A stretch of 64,000 nucleotides of DNA from Adiantum capillus-veneris (lineage: Eukaryota > Streptophyta > Polypodiopsida > Polypodiales > Pteridaceae): the NCBI GenBank assembly GCA_014529385.2, contig CM043944.1, forward strand, positions 59,634,268 to 59,698,267. Direction: 5' to 3'. The position numbers and the translations under genes were made by a program. The notes under the pieces were generated by a model, which was not told where the DNA came from, searched no databases, and was given only the letters and a program-made list of their open reading frames with translations. This document shows positions 1-11,612 of this stretch, one piece after another (the first letter of the stretch is position 1; every line of letters starts with the position of its first letter).

Positions 1-505
1 AAACCTCAAATCATTATATTGTACATAAATTCAAACAAATTCAAATTAACAAGCCTAAACTGATATTAGTTTGCATAGATATGAATTTATCACACCTAAA
101 TTATGTCACCATGTTAGAGAGAGTGGTTAGAGAATTACAACAAGTTCCACCACTTGTCCAACCTAGATACCAAGAAGGATTGAGTGTACAAGGTATTGTT
201 TGGAGGTCCTTATAGTCCACTGGTCTCAAGGTCCACCACTTGTGGTAAGGGTCACCAAAAAGTGTATATATTCATCCAAAGAAATACACGTATTTTTGGT
301 CTACATGTCCTAGTTTCAACCATTTATGTCCATTAGGTGTATCACAAAACAACACTACAATTTTTGAGAAACAGAAGTTACAATCATATCTACAAATGGA
401 TTAGAGGAAAATCAGCTCAGCATACATCCAGAACTCGCTACAAGAATCGACTTTAACAGATCACGCAAGTAAGTCTTCCATTCAAGTTTACTAGTATTAC
501 AATGT
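1..505. other. Non-coding repeat-derived stretch
   Basis: No convincing gene. The motif CCACCACTTGTCC appears near 150, and TCAAGGTCCACCACTTGTGG near 225. The same oligonucleotide fills the 316-bp array at 2,820-4,140, so this is probably a distal part of the same repeat-rich element, separated from it by about 1.5 kb of unrelated low-complexity DNA. That link is inferred from the shared motif only. Confidence 0.5.
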
Positions 506-657
506 GTTAGTTATTTGTGATATTTATGTATGTATATATACTATGTGTGCATATCGTAATTAAGTGTAATTGTGTATCTGCATTATGTATGAGTATTACA
601 ATGAAATAACACAAATATACATACATACACATAGATAACACAGACTCACACATACAT

Positions 658-693
658 GAGCATGTATTTTCAAGAGAGAGATAGCAAGATACA

Positions 694-729
<36 letters not shown>

Positions 730-1010
730 AATACCTTTTTTCTAGAGAGAGGAGAGAGAGAAAGATAACAGATTTCACTGTGTTTATGTATGTGGAAGAG
801 AGGAAGACGATGTATGGGAATATGTGCACGTATTTTCAAGAGAGAGACAACAAGATAACAGATTTCACTGTGGTTATGTATGTGGAAGTGAGGAAGACGA
901 TGTGTGGGAATATGTGCATGTATTTTCAAGAGAGAGACAACAAGATAACAGATTTCACTGTGGTTATGTATGTGGAAGAGAGGAAGACGATGTGTAGGAA
1001 TATGTGTATG
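658..1010. repeat. 90-bp tandem repeat with GATA/GA microsatellite
   Basis: Units begin at 781, 871 and 961 (TGTTTATGTA/TGGTTATGTA), exactly 90 bp apart, with a few substitutions. A further upstream unit (from about 658) is interrupted by a GATA/GA microsatellite at about 694-729 and resumes with AAGATAACAGATTTCACTG before 780. Since 90 bp is 30 codons, a plus-strand frame stays open through three 30-residue repeats. I regard that frame as a by-product of repeat length, not a gene. Confidence 0.85.
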
Positions 1011-1103
1011 TGTGCGGGGATATTTTTAAACTACGTATCTCTGTCTTTTGACGAGAGAGTGTGTGTGCAAGAAGAGTTACAGAGAACTATCTTCTCTATA
1101 TGA

Positions 1104-1898
1104 AGAAAGACAGAGAATGAGAGAGAGAGAAATACCTGTTTTTTATCTATTCATGAGGTGTGCAATGTCTCCTGAGAAGAAGCTATGCCCGATCCTGCCC
1201 TTCTGGAAAGCGTTGCGTACGCTGCTGTTTCTTTATCTTGTGCGCAAACTTTCAATCCTGTGCTCTCCACCTGTGTGTTGTGTACGATGCCGGGCTTGCT
1301 CCTCTACGTGCGCGTATACTCCAACTGTGTACGATCCGTGTGCACTTTCTGTGTGTTTACTGCTCGCCTGCTTTCTCTGTGTGTGTTGCTCGTGCGCTCT
1401 CTCTGTGCCTAATCTTGATAGGGTTTATTAGAATGCCACGTATGCTACAAGTCCATGTTTTATCATAGGATTAAAAAAAACAAAAGCAATATAAAACATT
1501 AACCAATTCACACAGTCAAAATTAAAGAAATCATGGTTGAAAATATGCAAAACATGCGTAGCTCTATACTATGAATTCACTGTTTTTTTAAAAAATCTTT
1601 GGGCTCTGCCCCTAGCCCCGCGGGGGCACTGTCCCTCGACCCCGCCCGGAACAATATCCCAAAATCAGCGTCCCAAGCCCCGCCATCGAGAGCGCTATAT
1701 TCCACATCCCCATCAAGAGCGCTACCCCCAAACCTCACGTGGAAGCGCTGCCTTGTCACCCCATTGTGGCATTGCCCTAAGACCCCGCATCTGGAGTGCT
1801 AAATGGGAACATTCTTCATTAGTGAAATTTTGAACATAAATTATATTTAGCATATACTTAAATATAATACAAATATTAACATATTAACTATACTACTA
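1104..1898. other. Unrecognised intergenic sequence
   Basis: No gene recognised. 1,140-1,430 is pyrimidine-rich with short overlapping frames that lack domain similarity. 1,605-1,800 is a G+C-rich island (CCCCGCGGGGGCACTG, repeated GAGAGCGCTA) unlike its AT-rich surroundings, possibly a fragment of a dispersed repeat. After 1,830 the sequence returns to AT-rich DNA. Confidence 0.5.
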
Positions 1899-1929
1899 AT
1901 TTACTATAGCAGTTCTAGGTTATGTCCCA

Positions 1930-2820
1930 TACTATATTTAAGGTGCCAAAGGTTTGGCCTTATGGTCCTAGATTAGGCCAAGTGGTCAACACATATAGGA
2001 CCAAGTGCACACTGTGCCACAAAATTTGGCCACCACTTCACTTGCCAAAGTTTAGGCCACATGGTCAATCCTAAGTTTCCAATGTTCTTATTATGTCACC
2101 TTTTGCCTCGTGGAAAACCTAGGCTTGTTTTCACATACTCAGGCACTTCAAGCCATAATAAATTTTCATTACTCTTCGGCAACCCTTTTGTTCAAGTCTT
2201 TGAAAAAACGTTGCTTAAGGCCACCCTAAACCATTTTCATTTAGGGGTGTCTAAAACTAGCTTTTTGGCAATTCGAGAAGAAAATGGTCAAAGTTTTATA
2301 CTTAGTTTTAACCACTTGACCAATTCAAATATTGGAAAGCAAGGTCTTGTAATACTTTTCTTTGGACATCACACATTAAAACTAGGTCCCTCACTTGTCC
2401 AAGATATGCTCTAATACAATAAAGGGCTTTTGGTTTCAAGATGCACCACTTTCCCAACCTTGATTCCATTAAAGAAGCTAGCTCTACTTAGACATTTAAT
2501 AGCAAGGTCCTGTAGCAGTTCACATTGAACATTTTCCATGGCAGCTAGCTCCACCACTTATCTAAGCTATGCTCTAATACAGTAAGGGGGTTTTGGTTTC
2601 AAGATCCACCACTTGTCCAAACTTGATTTGGGAAGCAAGGTCCTATAATAGTTTGCTTTGGACATTCACCGTTACAACTAAGTCCACGACTTCTCCAAGC
2701 TATGTTCTAATACACTAAGGACGTTTTGGTTTGAAGGAGAACCACTTGTACGACTTTGTTTTTGGAAGTAAGGTCTTTACATAGTTCACCTTGGACCTTG
2801 GACATTGGATACTACAACTA
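1930..2820. repeat. Diverged copies of a CCACCACTTGTCC-motif repeat
   Basis: Degenerate copies of one phrase (GCTCTAATACAGTAAGGGG, then TTTTGGTTTCAAGATCCACCACTTGTCCAA) recur at irregular spacing, for example near 2,400-2,460, 2,570-2,620 and 2,695-2,760. They are more diverged than the regular array that follows, as if older copies sit at its edge. A 117-residue plus-strand frame at 2,061-2,414 lies inside and is not supported as a gene. Confidence 0.6.
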
Positions 2821-4140
2821 AGCCCACCACTTGTCCAAGCTATCCTCTATATATAGCCAAAGGGTTTGGGTTTCAAGATTCACCACTTTTCCAACCTTTC
2901 TTCCATTAAAGAAAGGAGGGGCATTATAACTAGGTCCACCAATTGTCCAAGATATGCTCTGATATAGAAAGGGGATTTTGGTTTCAATAATCCACCACGT
3001 GTTCAACCTTGCAAGACTCAAGGGATACTTGGACATTGGAAAGCATAGTCCTATAGTAGTTGATAGGTGGCAGTGGGTATAACAACTAGGTCCAACCTAT
3101 GCTCTCATATAGCAAAGAGGCTTTGGTTTCAAGGTCCACCACTTGTCCAACTTTGCTTCCATTAAAGAAATGAGGGGCTACGTAAACATTGGAAAGCAAG
3201 GTAGAAAGGTCCTAAGGTATTTCACCTTGGATATTGGGCATTATAGCTAGGTCCACCACTTGTCCAAGCTATGCTCTGATATAGAAAGGGGATTTTTGTT
3301 TCAAGGTCCACCACGTGTTCAACCTTGCAAGACTCAAGGGATACTTGGACATTGGAAATCATAGTCCTATAGTAGTTGATAGGTGGCAGTGGGTATTACA
3401 ACTAGGTCCAACCTATGCTCTCATATAGCAAAGAGGCTTTGGTTTCAAGGTCCACCACTTGTCCAACCTTACTTCCATTAAATAAATGAGGGGCTACGTA
3501 AACATTGGCAAGCAAGGTAGCAAGGTCCTAAGGTATTTCACCTTGGATATTGGGCATTATAGCTAGGTCCACCACTTGTCCAAGCTATGCTCTGATATAG
3601 AAAGGGGATTTTCGTTTCAAGGTCCACCACGTGTTCAACCTTGCAAGACTCAAGGGATACTTGGACATTGGAAATCATAGTCCTATAGTAGTTGATAGGT
3701 GGCAGTGGGTATTACAACTAGGTCCAACCTATGCTCTCATATAGCAAAGAGGCTTTGGTTTCAAGGTCCACCACTTGTCCAACCTTACTTCCATTAAATA
3801 AATGAGGGGCTACGTAAACATTGGCAAGCAAGGTAGCAAGGTCCTAAGGTATTTCACCTTGGATATTGGGCATTATAACTAGGTCCACCACTTGTCCAAG
3901 CTATGCTCTGATATAGAAAGGGGATTTTCGTTTCAAGGTCCACCACGTGTTCAACCTTGAAAGCCTCAAGGGATACTTGGACATTGGAAAGCATAGTCCT
4001 ATAGTAGTTGATAGGTGGCAGTGGGTATTACAACTAGGTCCACCACTTGTCCAACCTATGCTCTAATATAGCAAGGATGCTTTGGTTTCAAGATCCACCA
4101 TAATTTCCAACCTTGCTTCCATTAATATAGCAAGGAGGAT
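2820..4140. repeat. 316-bp tandem repeat array
   Basis: The anchor GCTCTGATATAGAAAGGGG occurs at 2,956, 3,273, 3,589 and 3,905, giving periods of 317, 316 and 316 bp. Copies from 3,273 on are very similar, and the first is more diverged. Each unit holds two or three copies of GGTCCACCACTTGTCCAA or its variant CCACCACGTGTTCAACC. The array ends about 120 bp before the transposase-like frame at 4,267. Arrays of a short motif beside a transposase gene resemble the subterminal binding-site arrays of En/Spm-type transposons. That comparison is inference. Confidence 0.85.
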
Positions 4141-4245
4141 TTGGTCTCAAGGTTCACCACTTGTCCAACCTATGCAAACCTTTTCCATGTTGTAGCATGA
4201 TTTTTTGTTTGAAGAGTATTTTTCTATAACTATGGATTTAACAAT

Positions 4246-4266
4246 GTAATCTTTTTCACTTACAGG
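4246..4266 (+). promoter_or_regulatory. Candidate 3' splice site before the 4,267 frame
   Basis: A pyrimidine-rich run (CTTTTTCACTTACAG) ends in AG at 4,264-4,265, two bases before the first ATG of the long frame. This is a good plant 3' splice-site context, so a short upstream exon may exist and the ATG at 4,267 may not be the true start. I could not identify a matching donor in the repeat array. Confidence 0.4.
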
Positions 4267-7200
4267 ATGGACTTTGAATCTGGGGAGAAAGTACATATGA
4301 TACTTGACAATGAAATTGTTGGTATTGGCTGTGTGTGTAGAACAGATCCAGATTCCACTTGTGGTGGTACAAAGATAGGGCAAGGAAATGTCTCCATACT
4401 AGTGGAGGAATGCTTGAAGGATGTGGTCCTACCTTTTCCTACAATGGATACTTCATCTCTCCAAGGCTCATTATGGAGTGTTGTTCGATGGTCAAAGCTT
4501 CTTTTGCAATCTTTTGTATTAAATGGGAACTTAATTGATCCACAGGAAAGATACAATGGTGATGAAGAACATGATCATTCTGATCCTCTAGTTACAGATG
4601 CAATACCTATGACAAGCCCAGAATTTGAAGCAATGATTCGAGAGTCTTGGAGAAATCAGAGGGTCCTTTTAAAAGATGATACAATGATGCAAACCATGAA
4701 TGAAGGGACCATCTTATATGTATTTCCACATGATTATGTCAACTTTCAGGAACTTGGTCCTGATTGTGTGGGTGTGGGTATTGAAAGAGAAAATCCAAGC
4801 ATTGATGATGTGGTTGAAGTGGGTAGCATCACTTTGCTAAAGTGGCCCATCAAGCAGACAACAATGTTGAATGGGAGCCCATTACAACGATTTGTTCCTG
4901 TTGATGGCATGCATGCTACATATGAGGATGTATCCAACGATGACAATGTTGTAAAAAAACTTGATGGGAGTAATGTTGTCCAGTTGTCAAGGAAGAGACG
5001 ATACACTTTCATGAACAAGACTCAAAAATCAAAAGCAGCACCAGCTTCGACTTTTTACCTTTCAAACAAATCAATTCAAAGGGTATCATGCATTGATTGT
5101 TGTGCACAAAAATGTTGCCAGTTTGCATATCGTGATATGGTGACCAGGTTACGACAACAATTTTGGGGAGAGTCTCAAAAATCACGTACTAATTATGTTT
5201 ATGATGTTCTTTCTATATGTTATCAGAAAGATGAGAAGTCACGATACCGATTCAGGCTAAATGGCTCTATTGTTTGTTGTAGAGCATGGTATGAGCTACA
5301 TGGAATACCAAAGACATCATTTTATCGATACAAGGAGAACTTTGAAAATGGTGTGCGCCAATATTTACATGGGAACACATGTACATTGAGAAGGGGACTT
5401 CAACATACTAGTTTAACAAGAGCACTACTAAATGAGTTTGTGGAAAACAACTCTGAGAAGATGCCACATAGAAGTAGAACACTGCTAGATGGCTCAAGAG
5501 AGACTCAATTGGTGATTCCATCAACATACAAACAAGTGGATATTTTATGTGAAATCAACACGACACTTGACCAAATGGGCTATGAGAAGAAGCTATCCCA
5601 ATCTTCTTTTGGTAGAATTTGGAACAAAGAGTACCCACATGTCACTTTAACAAAGACGAGTGAATTCTCTAAGTGCAATATTTGTAGCTCAATCAAGGCA
5701 AGGTTAGAAGCTAAACCTTCTCTTGAAGAGAGAGCTCTTCTCTTGAGGGAGAGAGAAGTTCACATGGCACAACAAAAGAGTTGCAGAAGCCTATATTATG
5801 CATGGCGCACGTATTCAGAAACTCAACCACAAAAATATGTATGCATAATCCATGATAAGATGGATCAAAAGAAGACTGCCATTCCTAGATTACGCATTGT
5901 TCCCAAGGGTGTGGATTCAGGATATAATTTGCAGGTGGCATTGATTGTCATAATCACTCATGGACATGGAGAAGGTCATTACGGACACTTTGTCTTGAAT
6001 GGTTTGTAGCCATCTGATCCAAATCTTACAATTGGCTCAATTGCTAATTGTTTACATAACCTAGAGAGGATAGATAAGCATCCTCTTGGTGATCTAGTAA
6101 CAAATGGACTTCCAAGGAGCAATATTTCACTACTACATGCTTTGAACTCAAGGGATGCTTTGGACTACCATAACTTGAGTGATGGAAAAGAGCCCATTGT
6201 GCAGTCGTCAGAAATTGCAGAAGAGGAATTGGGGTCAACATTTCGCAGATTGCCAGAGAACTTGTTGCTACAATTGGATAATTGTGCAGGGGAAAACAAA
6301 AATCGATACTTATTTGCCTATTTGTCAATGCTTGTTGCAAGGGGTGTTTTCAAAACCATCCAGCTGGGATTTTTAATGGTTGGGCATACACATGAGGACA
6401 TAGACGCCATGTTTAGTAGGTTTTCAGAGAAGCTGAGAGTTACAAAAACCTATACTTTGCCACATTTGATGGATACATTACGAAACAGCTCATCTTCATC
6501 TCCAGCTCCATTTTTTCTCACAAAGATCCCCGATTTCAAGCAATATTGTGATGGCTATCTTTGTGATGGACAAGACATACTTGTTGGACATTCCAAACCG
6601 CTTCAGTTCAGGTTCTTTATGCAGGATGAGACACCAATGATGCAATATAAGGCACATGTAGGTGTATCAAGTTGGAGTGGAAGTATTCGCCTTTGGAAAA
6701 CAGACACAGAAGGCAAGCCAATGTTACCACATGGAGATCCACCTCTAGTACAAATGGCGGAGTATGTCAAGGCCCACGAAGAAGTCATTTTGGGGCTAAA
6801 GAACTATATAAAATTTTGGAAAAATTTAGGGAATGGTTCAAGTATTCCGCGATATTATAGACCCGTGATAGATTATTGGAGTAAGGTAATTGAAGAGATT
6901 GGAAAAGCAATCATATCAGAGGGAGTCTTGTATGAAATGTTTTGGCCAAAAACTCAAGAATATTCTCACCTACAAAGCACTACAATGAATTTGCAACAAG
7001 GAGCAAAAAGATTCCTAGGCCTTGAAGAGTTGAACGATCATTTTTATGGGCCTCAACGAGATAGGCCAAGGGAAAAGTTTGACCCTATGTCTGATGTGCA
7101 CCAAGGTGACTTTCTTATGCTTGTTCCGAGTGACACAGAAATCTATCCAGTGTGGCTTGCAATGGCTATATCTGACATTGATAATGAGCCTACATCACCA

Positions 7201-7494
7201 AACTACAGAAAACTCTTGATTCAATATTGGGCACCTTGCGCGAGAAAAAGTGGGATGACAGATACTCAAGCTTACAGCAATTGTTGGAAGGGTTATTGGG
7301 CTGTCAACTATAAAGACCCACAAGTGTGGGAAACTGTAGATGCAATTGTTTGGTCCTGGAGACCCAACAAAGAAGGACCATTTTCTAGAATAAAGATTCC
7401 ACAAAGGCATGCTCTAAAAGCCAAAGAAGGCCTCACTCGTGCACATCAACCACACTTGGATCAAAGTTCAGATATGGTATCAAATGTGGAGTAG
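4267..7494 (+). pseudogene. Transposase-like protein (DUF7869-type), one in-frame TAG
   Basis: One reading frame of about 1,075 codons runs from ATG 4,267 to TAG 7,492-7,494, interrupted only by TAG at 6,007-6,009. The second half carries LDNCAGENKNRY and, about 38 residues later, GHTHEDIDAMFSR. I know this pair from transposase-derived proteins grouped as DUF7869 (family name from memory). The first half has HDKMDQKKTAIPR near residue 530, giving a D...D...E/D spacing compatible with an RNase H-fold (DDE) transposase. That active-site reading is inference. A Cys-rich patch (CIDCCAQKCC, residue ~275) and CNICSS (residue ~475) may bind zinc. The stop sits where Trp would fit (TGG to TAG). The flanking frame is otherwise uninterrupted, which suggests a recent lesion. 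A 316-bp motif array lies just upstream. It is unlikely to be a host gene, although a domesticated transposase cannot be excluded. Confidence 0.7.
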
Positions 7495-7867
7495 AATTAT
7501 GTGGAGCTTCTATTGTGACTATACTAGTCAGTTTGTAAACAAAATCTTTTTTGTATCTTCCTTTGTTTTATGTAATTTATAAATATTATTCAAATCCATG
7601 TGTTGTACATCCTCTTGACTTTTGGTGTTTATCAACACCACAATCCTATGAGATTTTCACTTTATTTACTAACCACACACCTCAATTTTTCCCACTTTAA
7701 GTGGAAAATTCCCAAATTACATGAATTTAGTCGATTTGGAGATTCCCATAATGTGAGATTTTTACCAAAATACCTAATATGGTCTTCTGTTCAAAGTTCT
7801 CTAAACTTAATGATTGAATGATGTAATTTTATTTTGGTGATATGATGTAATTTTATTTTGTTGATAT
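7495..7867. other. AT-rich 3' flank, no gene
   Basis: AT-rich sequence follows the stop codon. It contains several poly(A)-signal-like stretches (TTGTATC, AATTTATAAATATT) and a short tandem phrase (GATATGATGTAATTTTATTTTG, about 7,830-7,865). The plus-strand frame at 7,600-7,821 shows no domain and is not called. This could be the 3' untranslated region of the 4,267 gene. Confidence 0.45.
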
Positions 7868-8463
7868 GATGTTGTCATACTCTGATAGAGTCCTACTACA
7901 TGGAACACATAATAGCATAGACAGGACCATCTGGCTATTATTACACATAGTTATGCTATATAGCACTCATACTGCAAGAAATACTATGACATGATAGCAT
8001 AGATAGGGAGATTGGCCTCTTATTACACACACTTACGCTATATGGCACACATAGTGCTCTCAATATGTAATATAGCTCTTTCACATACCACACATCATAT
8101 CATAGACAGGAACATTGTGCTATGTGATACACACACTTTTACTGTATAGCACACATGTTGCTATCTTACTACAATAGAGTCCTTTTATAGCATAGACAGG
8201 GACATTGGGCTATTATTACACACACTTGTACAATATAGCACACATAATAGCCTAGGTAGAGACAATGGACTATCTTGACACATTACTTGGCTACATATCA
8301 CATATAGTAGCATGTACACAACTCCATAACACCCAATGGGTAGCTATTCATAAGAGTGAGATGATTGTAAGAATGAGACATGTTTACCTGAGATTCATCA
8401 AGAAAGTGAATGGGATGCTCTTGATAATGTTTTCTTCCCAATCGTTTCCGACAAATATCTTGG
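7868..8463 (-). repeat. Direct-repeat copy of intron/exon segment of the minus-strand transposase-like gene
   Basis: This segment is a close direct copy of 10,988-11,612, sharing for example GATGTTGTCATACTCTGATA, the CACACATAATAGCATAGACAGG units, and GTTTACCTGAGATTCATCAAG. In the right copy that last phrase is an exon end plus splice donor on the minus strand. Here the same donor-like sequence lies downstream of the gene's stop codon, so this is the remnant of a second, tandem copy of the element. Its exon part encodes a variant of the same peptide end (HP..FLDESQ). Confidence 0.8.
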
Positions 8464-8646
8464 CTAAATTTTTTCAAGGTGCAACATGTTCACAATAGTA
8501 ACCTCATTATCTGAAATGTGTGTGATTCTATGCTATGTGCTCTGTGTGGTTGTGTTATATGTGATACATAGCACAATGGACATGTGTAAGGAGGTACTGA
8601 ATGGTGAAGGCTATATAGAACATAATATAAGCGTGTTAAATAGGTA
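8464..8646. other. 3' flank of the minus-strand gene
   Basis: Unique AT-rich sequence lies between the duplicated segment and the stop codon at 8,647. It probably contains the 3' untranslated end of the minus-strand gene, but I see no clear terminator or polyadenylation motif. Confidence 0.4.
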
Positions 8647-10516
8647 TCATGCTGCTTCATAGGGCATGGCATTGTAAATGGTTTCATGTAGTTCCGGAGA
8701 TAAATAATATGTCTTTGAGGTAGCATCTACCAAAGGCATGTCAAACTTGATTGCCTGAACAAGGTGAGAGTACAGGTTAGTAACTCCCCTATCATCAAGT
8801 AGAGTGTAGTGATTTGGGTCCCCCTCTTGCTGTTGATAATAACACCCTGTGACAACATAAGTGTTTTTATCACATTTGCTTTTCCACTTATCTCTTAAGA
8901 TGCAATCTGTCATCCATTTTCTCTTTGTACATCTCAAAAGAAAGAACTCTACACCTTCTGCATTGCCAGCGTCTGCATTGACTGTAAAGTTATCACCTTC
9001 AATGAGATACTCACTCAGCATATCCTGAGATCCCTCAAACATTGCAGCTTCATCTTCTGGTACCTCATTCTCTTCTGCTACCTCAGAGAGTGGTTTCAAT
9101 GCCTTATGTGTCCACTTGCCTGCATATGATTTGCTGGAACAAGTCCTCCAATGGCCCTTCATGCAAGCATCACAAAAACAAGAAAGCCGCCTGGTCCTTA
9201 ATTGAGTAGGATCATGACAACAAAAGCCTGAAATGCAATGGAGTGATCGAGATCCTGGTACTCTCTCACCCCATAGATTAGACCTGTCCACTTATGTCTC
9301 TTTACTAGCCAAAATTTCCTGTTTATAGTAGGACCTGCTTTAGTGGATTGTGCATAAGAGCTACATGCAGCATTGGACATTATTCTCGTCAAAAATGCAA
9401 CCACGTCTGCAGCTTGCCTAAGAACAACTCCATTACTCTTGAGTTGTTCATGTGTAAGGGCTCTCTTTATCACAGCGCCAGCGCCATCATGCTCCCCCTT
9501 GCCATGGCCAGAGCCAAAAAATTCCATGTCATCTCTGTACCTGTTAGTTGGTAATATCTAGCAACAAAGTAAAATGGCCTTGCAGCCTTGAATTGCAAGA
9601 CTGCACCATCTGACCACACCCAGCGCTTCTTGAAATTCAGCCCCTGGTCTTTAAGCCACTGATCACAAAGAAGAAAACAATGTTGGACAAATAGCGTATC
9701 ATGTTGCCTATCATCGGAGATGTAGAAATGCATATGCTTGATAATACTGTCATCTTCATTGTCACACATGTACGTTATGTGAACAAGGATGGTGCATTGA
9801 TATGTATGCCAATGCATGGATTGTACTTCATTTTTCTCTTTGAACAAGTAATTTTCAGCAAAGTCTACTACAGATATAATGGTATCTGAAGGAAACACCT
9901 TCAAACATTCTCTGTATTGATGTGCCTGCCATCTGTAATTGAAATTGTGCTCGATGAATATTCTGATGTCGTCTTTTATCCTCCCTATCAGCTCACTTAA
10001 AGCCACCTGTTTGAGTGACAAAATCTTTCTCTTACTTAGACCATGCTTAGTTTGAACTTTAATGTCCTCGAAGACTTGCAGTGGAACTGTCTTTGTCATC
10101 TCTGCAAGTTCTCGTGGACAAAGGCTGAGCTTTTCCACACCACAGTTTTTGCATTGGCCCATCAAGCAGGTGTGTTTATGGAACATATCCCCCTCAGCCT
10201 TTGTACATACACATGATTCCCACAACTTCGTGATCCCTGAAAACGAGTGCTTAACGGCAAGACATTCTGCATTCACCCCATCTGATTTGCAAACATTGCA
10301 TTTACATGTACATGACCTCCCATGAAAACCAAAAGCAGATAAGTGCATAACATTAAATGCATCTTTGAGATACATCAGCTTGATATGATAAACACAACAG
10401 CAAGTATTTCGATCTTTCAACTTTCGCACGAACCAAGGCTTCAGCTTCTCAAAGGACCTTTGCCCAATTGTCACATGTGGGTGGCTATCTTTAAACTTCA
10501 AGAAATACTCTGTTTG
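8647..10516 (-). pseudogene. Transposase-like protein, main 3' exon (frameshifted)
   Basis: Read on the minus strand, this exon begins after an acceptor at 10,517 with QTEYFLKFKDSHP and continues with IGQRSFEKLKPWFV, a Cys-rich block (CTCKCNVCKSDG, CMGQCKNCG), VVDFAENYL, WVWSDGAVLQFK and then EFFGSGHGKGEHDGAGAVIKR. I recognise this order (acidic DF.EN, SDG..xQFK, WNFF...HGKG.HDG) from a large group of uncharacterised transposase-derived proteins that are frequent in invertebrate genomes. The three acidic blocks suggest an RNase H fold. The WNFF-to-HGKG step needs a shift at a run of six T about 9,515, and a second shift lies near 9,295 where FWLVKRH passes to VDRSNLWGERVPGSRSLHC. Each fits loss of one base. 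The C-terminus has LSCFCDACM. Homopolymer sequencing errors are an alternative to real decay. Confidence 0.65.
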
Positions 10517-11538
10517 CTTGAAAAAAAATGCATTATAATTACATTTTGCTATATATCACACATAATAGCATAGCTACAGATGCATTGGTATAAATACACA
10601 TAGCTATGCTACATAGCACAGATAATAGCATAGATAGATAACTCAGCTTTCATTACATGCTCAATTTTGTTATATAACACATAATAGCATAGATAGGGAT
10701 TTTTAGTTGTTATTACACACACATCACACACGTCTTCTATATAGCACACATAGTGCTCTCATATTATAACACAGTTCTTCTACATAACACACAAAAGAGC
10801 ATAAACAGGGATATTGTGCTATTATTACACATATCACACTCTGCATAGCACACATAATAGCATAGACATGGATACCGTGCTACTATTACACTAACGTCTG
10901 CTATGTAGCACACATAGTGCTCTCATAATATTATAAAATCTGATAGCACACATAATACCATAGATAGGTATATTGTGCTATTGCTATATAGCAGACATGA
11001 TGTTGTCATACTCTGATAGAGTCCTACTACATGGCACACATAATAGCATAGACAGGACCATCGGGCTATTATTACACATAGCTATGCTATATAGAACTCA
11101 TACTGTAAGAAATACTATGGCATAATAGCATAGATAGGGACATTGGCCTCTTATTACACACACTAACGCTATATGGCACACATGTGGTCTCAATATGTAA
11201 TATAGCTCTTTCACATACCACACATCATATCATAGACAAGAACATTGTGCTATTCTTACACACACTTTTACTGTATAGCACACATGTTGCTATCTTACTA
11301 CAATAGAGTCCTTTTACATGGCACACTTATAGCATAGACAGGGACATTGGACTACACTTGTGCAATATAGCACACATAATAGCATAGGTAGAGACAATGG
11401 ACTATCTTGACACATTACTTGGATACATATCACATATAGTAGGATGTACACAACTCCATAACACGCAATGGGTAGCTATTCATAAGAGTGATATGTTTCA
11501 CTTGAGAGTTATTCATTGTAATAATGAGACGTGTTTAC
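10517..11538 (-). other. Intron (GT-AG) filled with short repeats
   Basis: On the minus strand the upstream exon ends GATGAATCTCAG followed by GTAAACAC (donor at 11,538). The downstream exon is preceded by TTTTTTTTCAAG (acceptor ending at 10,517). Joining keeps phase 0 and links LLDESQ to QTEYFLKF, the order expected in this protein family. The 1,022-bp intron is almost entirely variants of a 60-70 bp unit built on CACACATAATAGCATAGACAGG and GCTATTATTACACACAC. Confidence 0.65.
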
Positions 11539-11612
11539 CTGAGATTCATCAAGTAATTGTATGGGATGCTCTTGATAATGTTTTCTGCCCAATCGTTTCC
11601 GACAAATATCTT
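10988..11612 (-). repeat. Right copy of the direct repeat (intron plus exon end)
   Basis: Partner of 7,868-8,463 in the same orientation. It contains the 5' part of the intron and the end of the upstream exon. Differences from the left copy are scattered substitutions and small gaps, for example an extra TTTCACTTGAGAGTTATTC near 11,500. The exon part is intact here, so this copy is taken as the one belonging to the gene. Confidence 0.8.

Noticed and set aside
507-1431. Several 60-140 codon frames on both strands
   Set aside because: They are translations of the 90-bp repeat and GA/GT-rich low-complexity DNA, with no domain and overlapping on both strands.
6007-6009. TAG rescued by RNA editing
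   Set aside because: U-to-C editing in ferns and allies is known for organelle transcripts; there is no reason to expect it in a nuclear transposon gene.
7868-11612. CRISPR-like array of repeated CACACATAATAGCATAG units
   Set aside because: Units are degenerate with irregular, non-unique spacers, and the context is a eukaryotic intron; this is a minisatellite-like transposon repeat.
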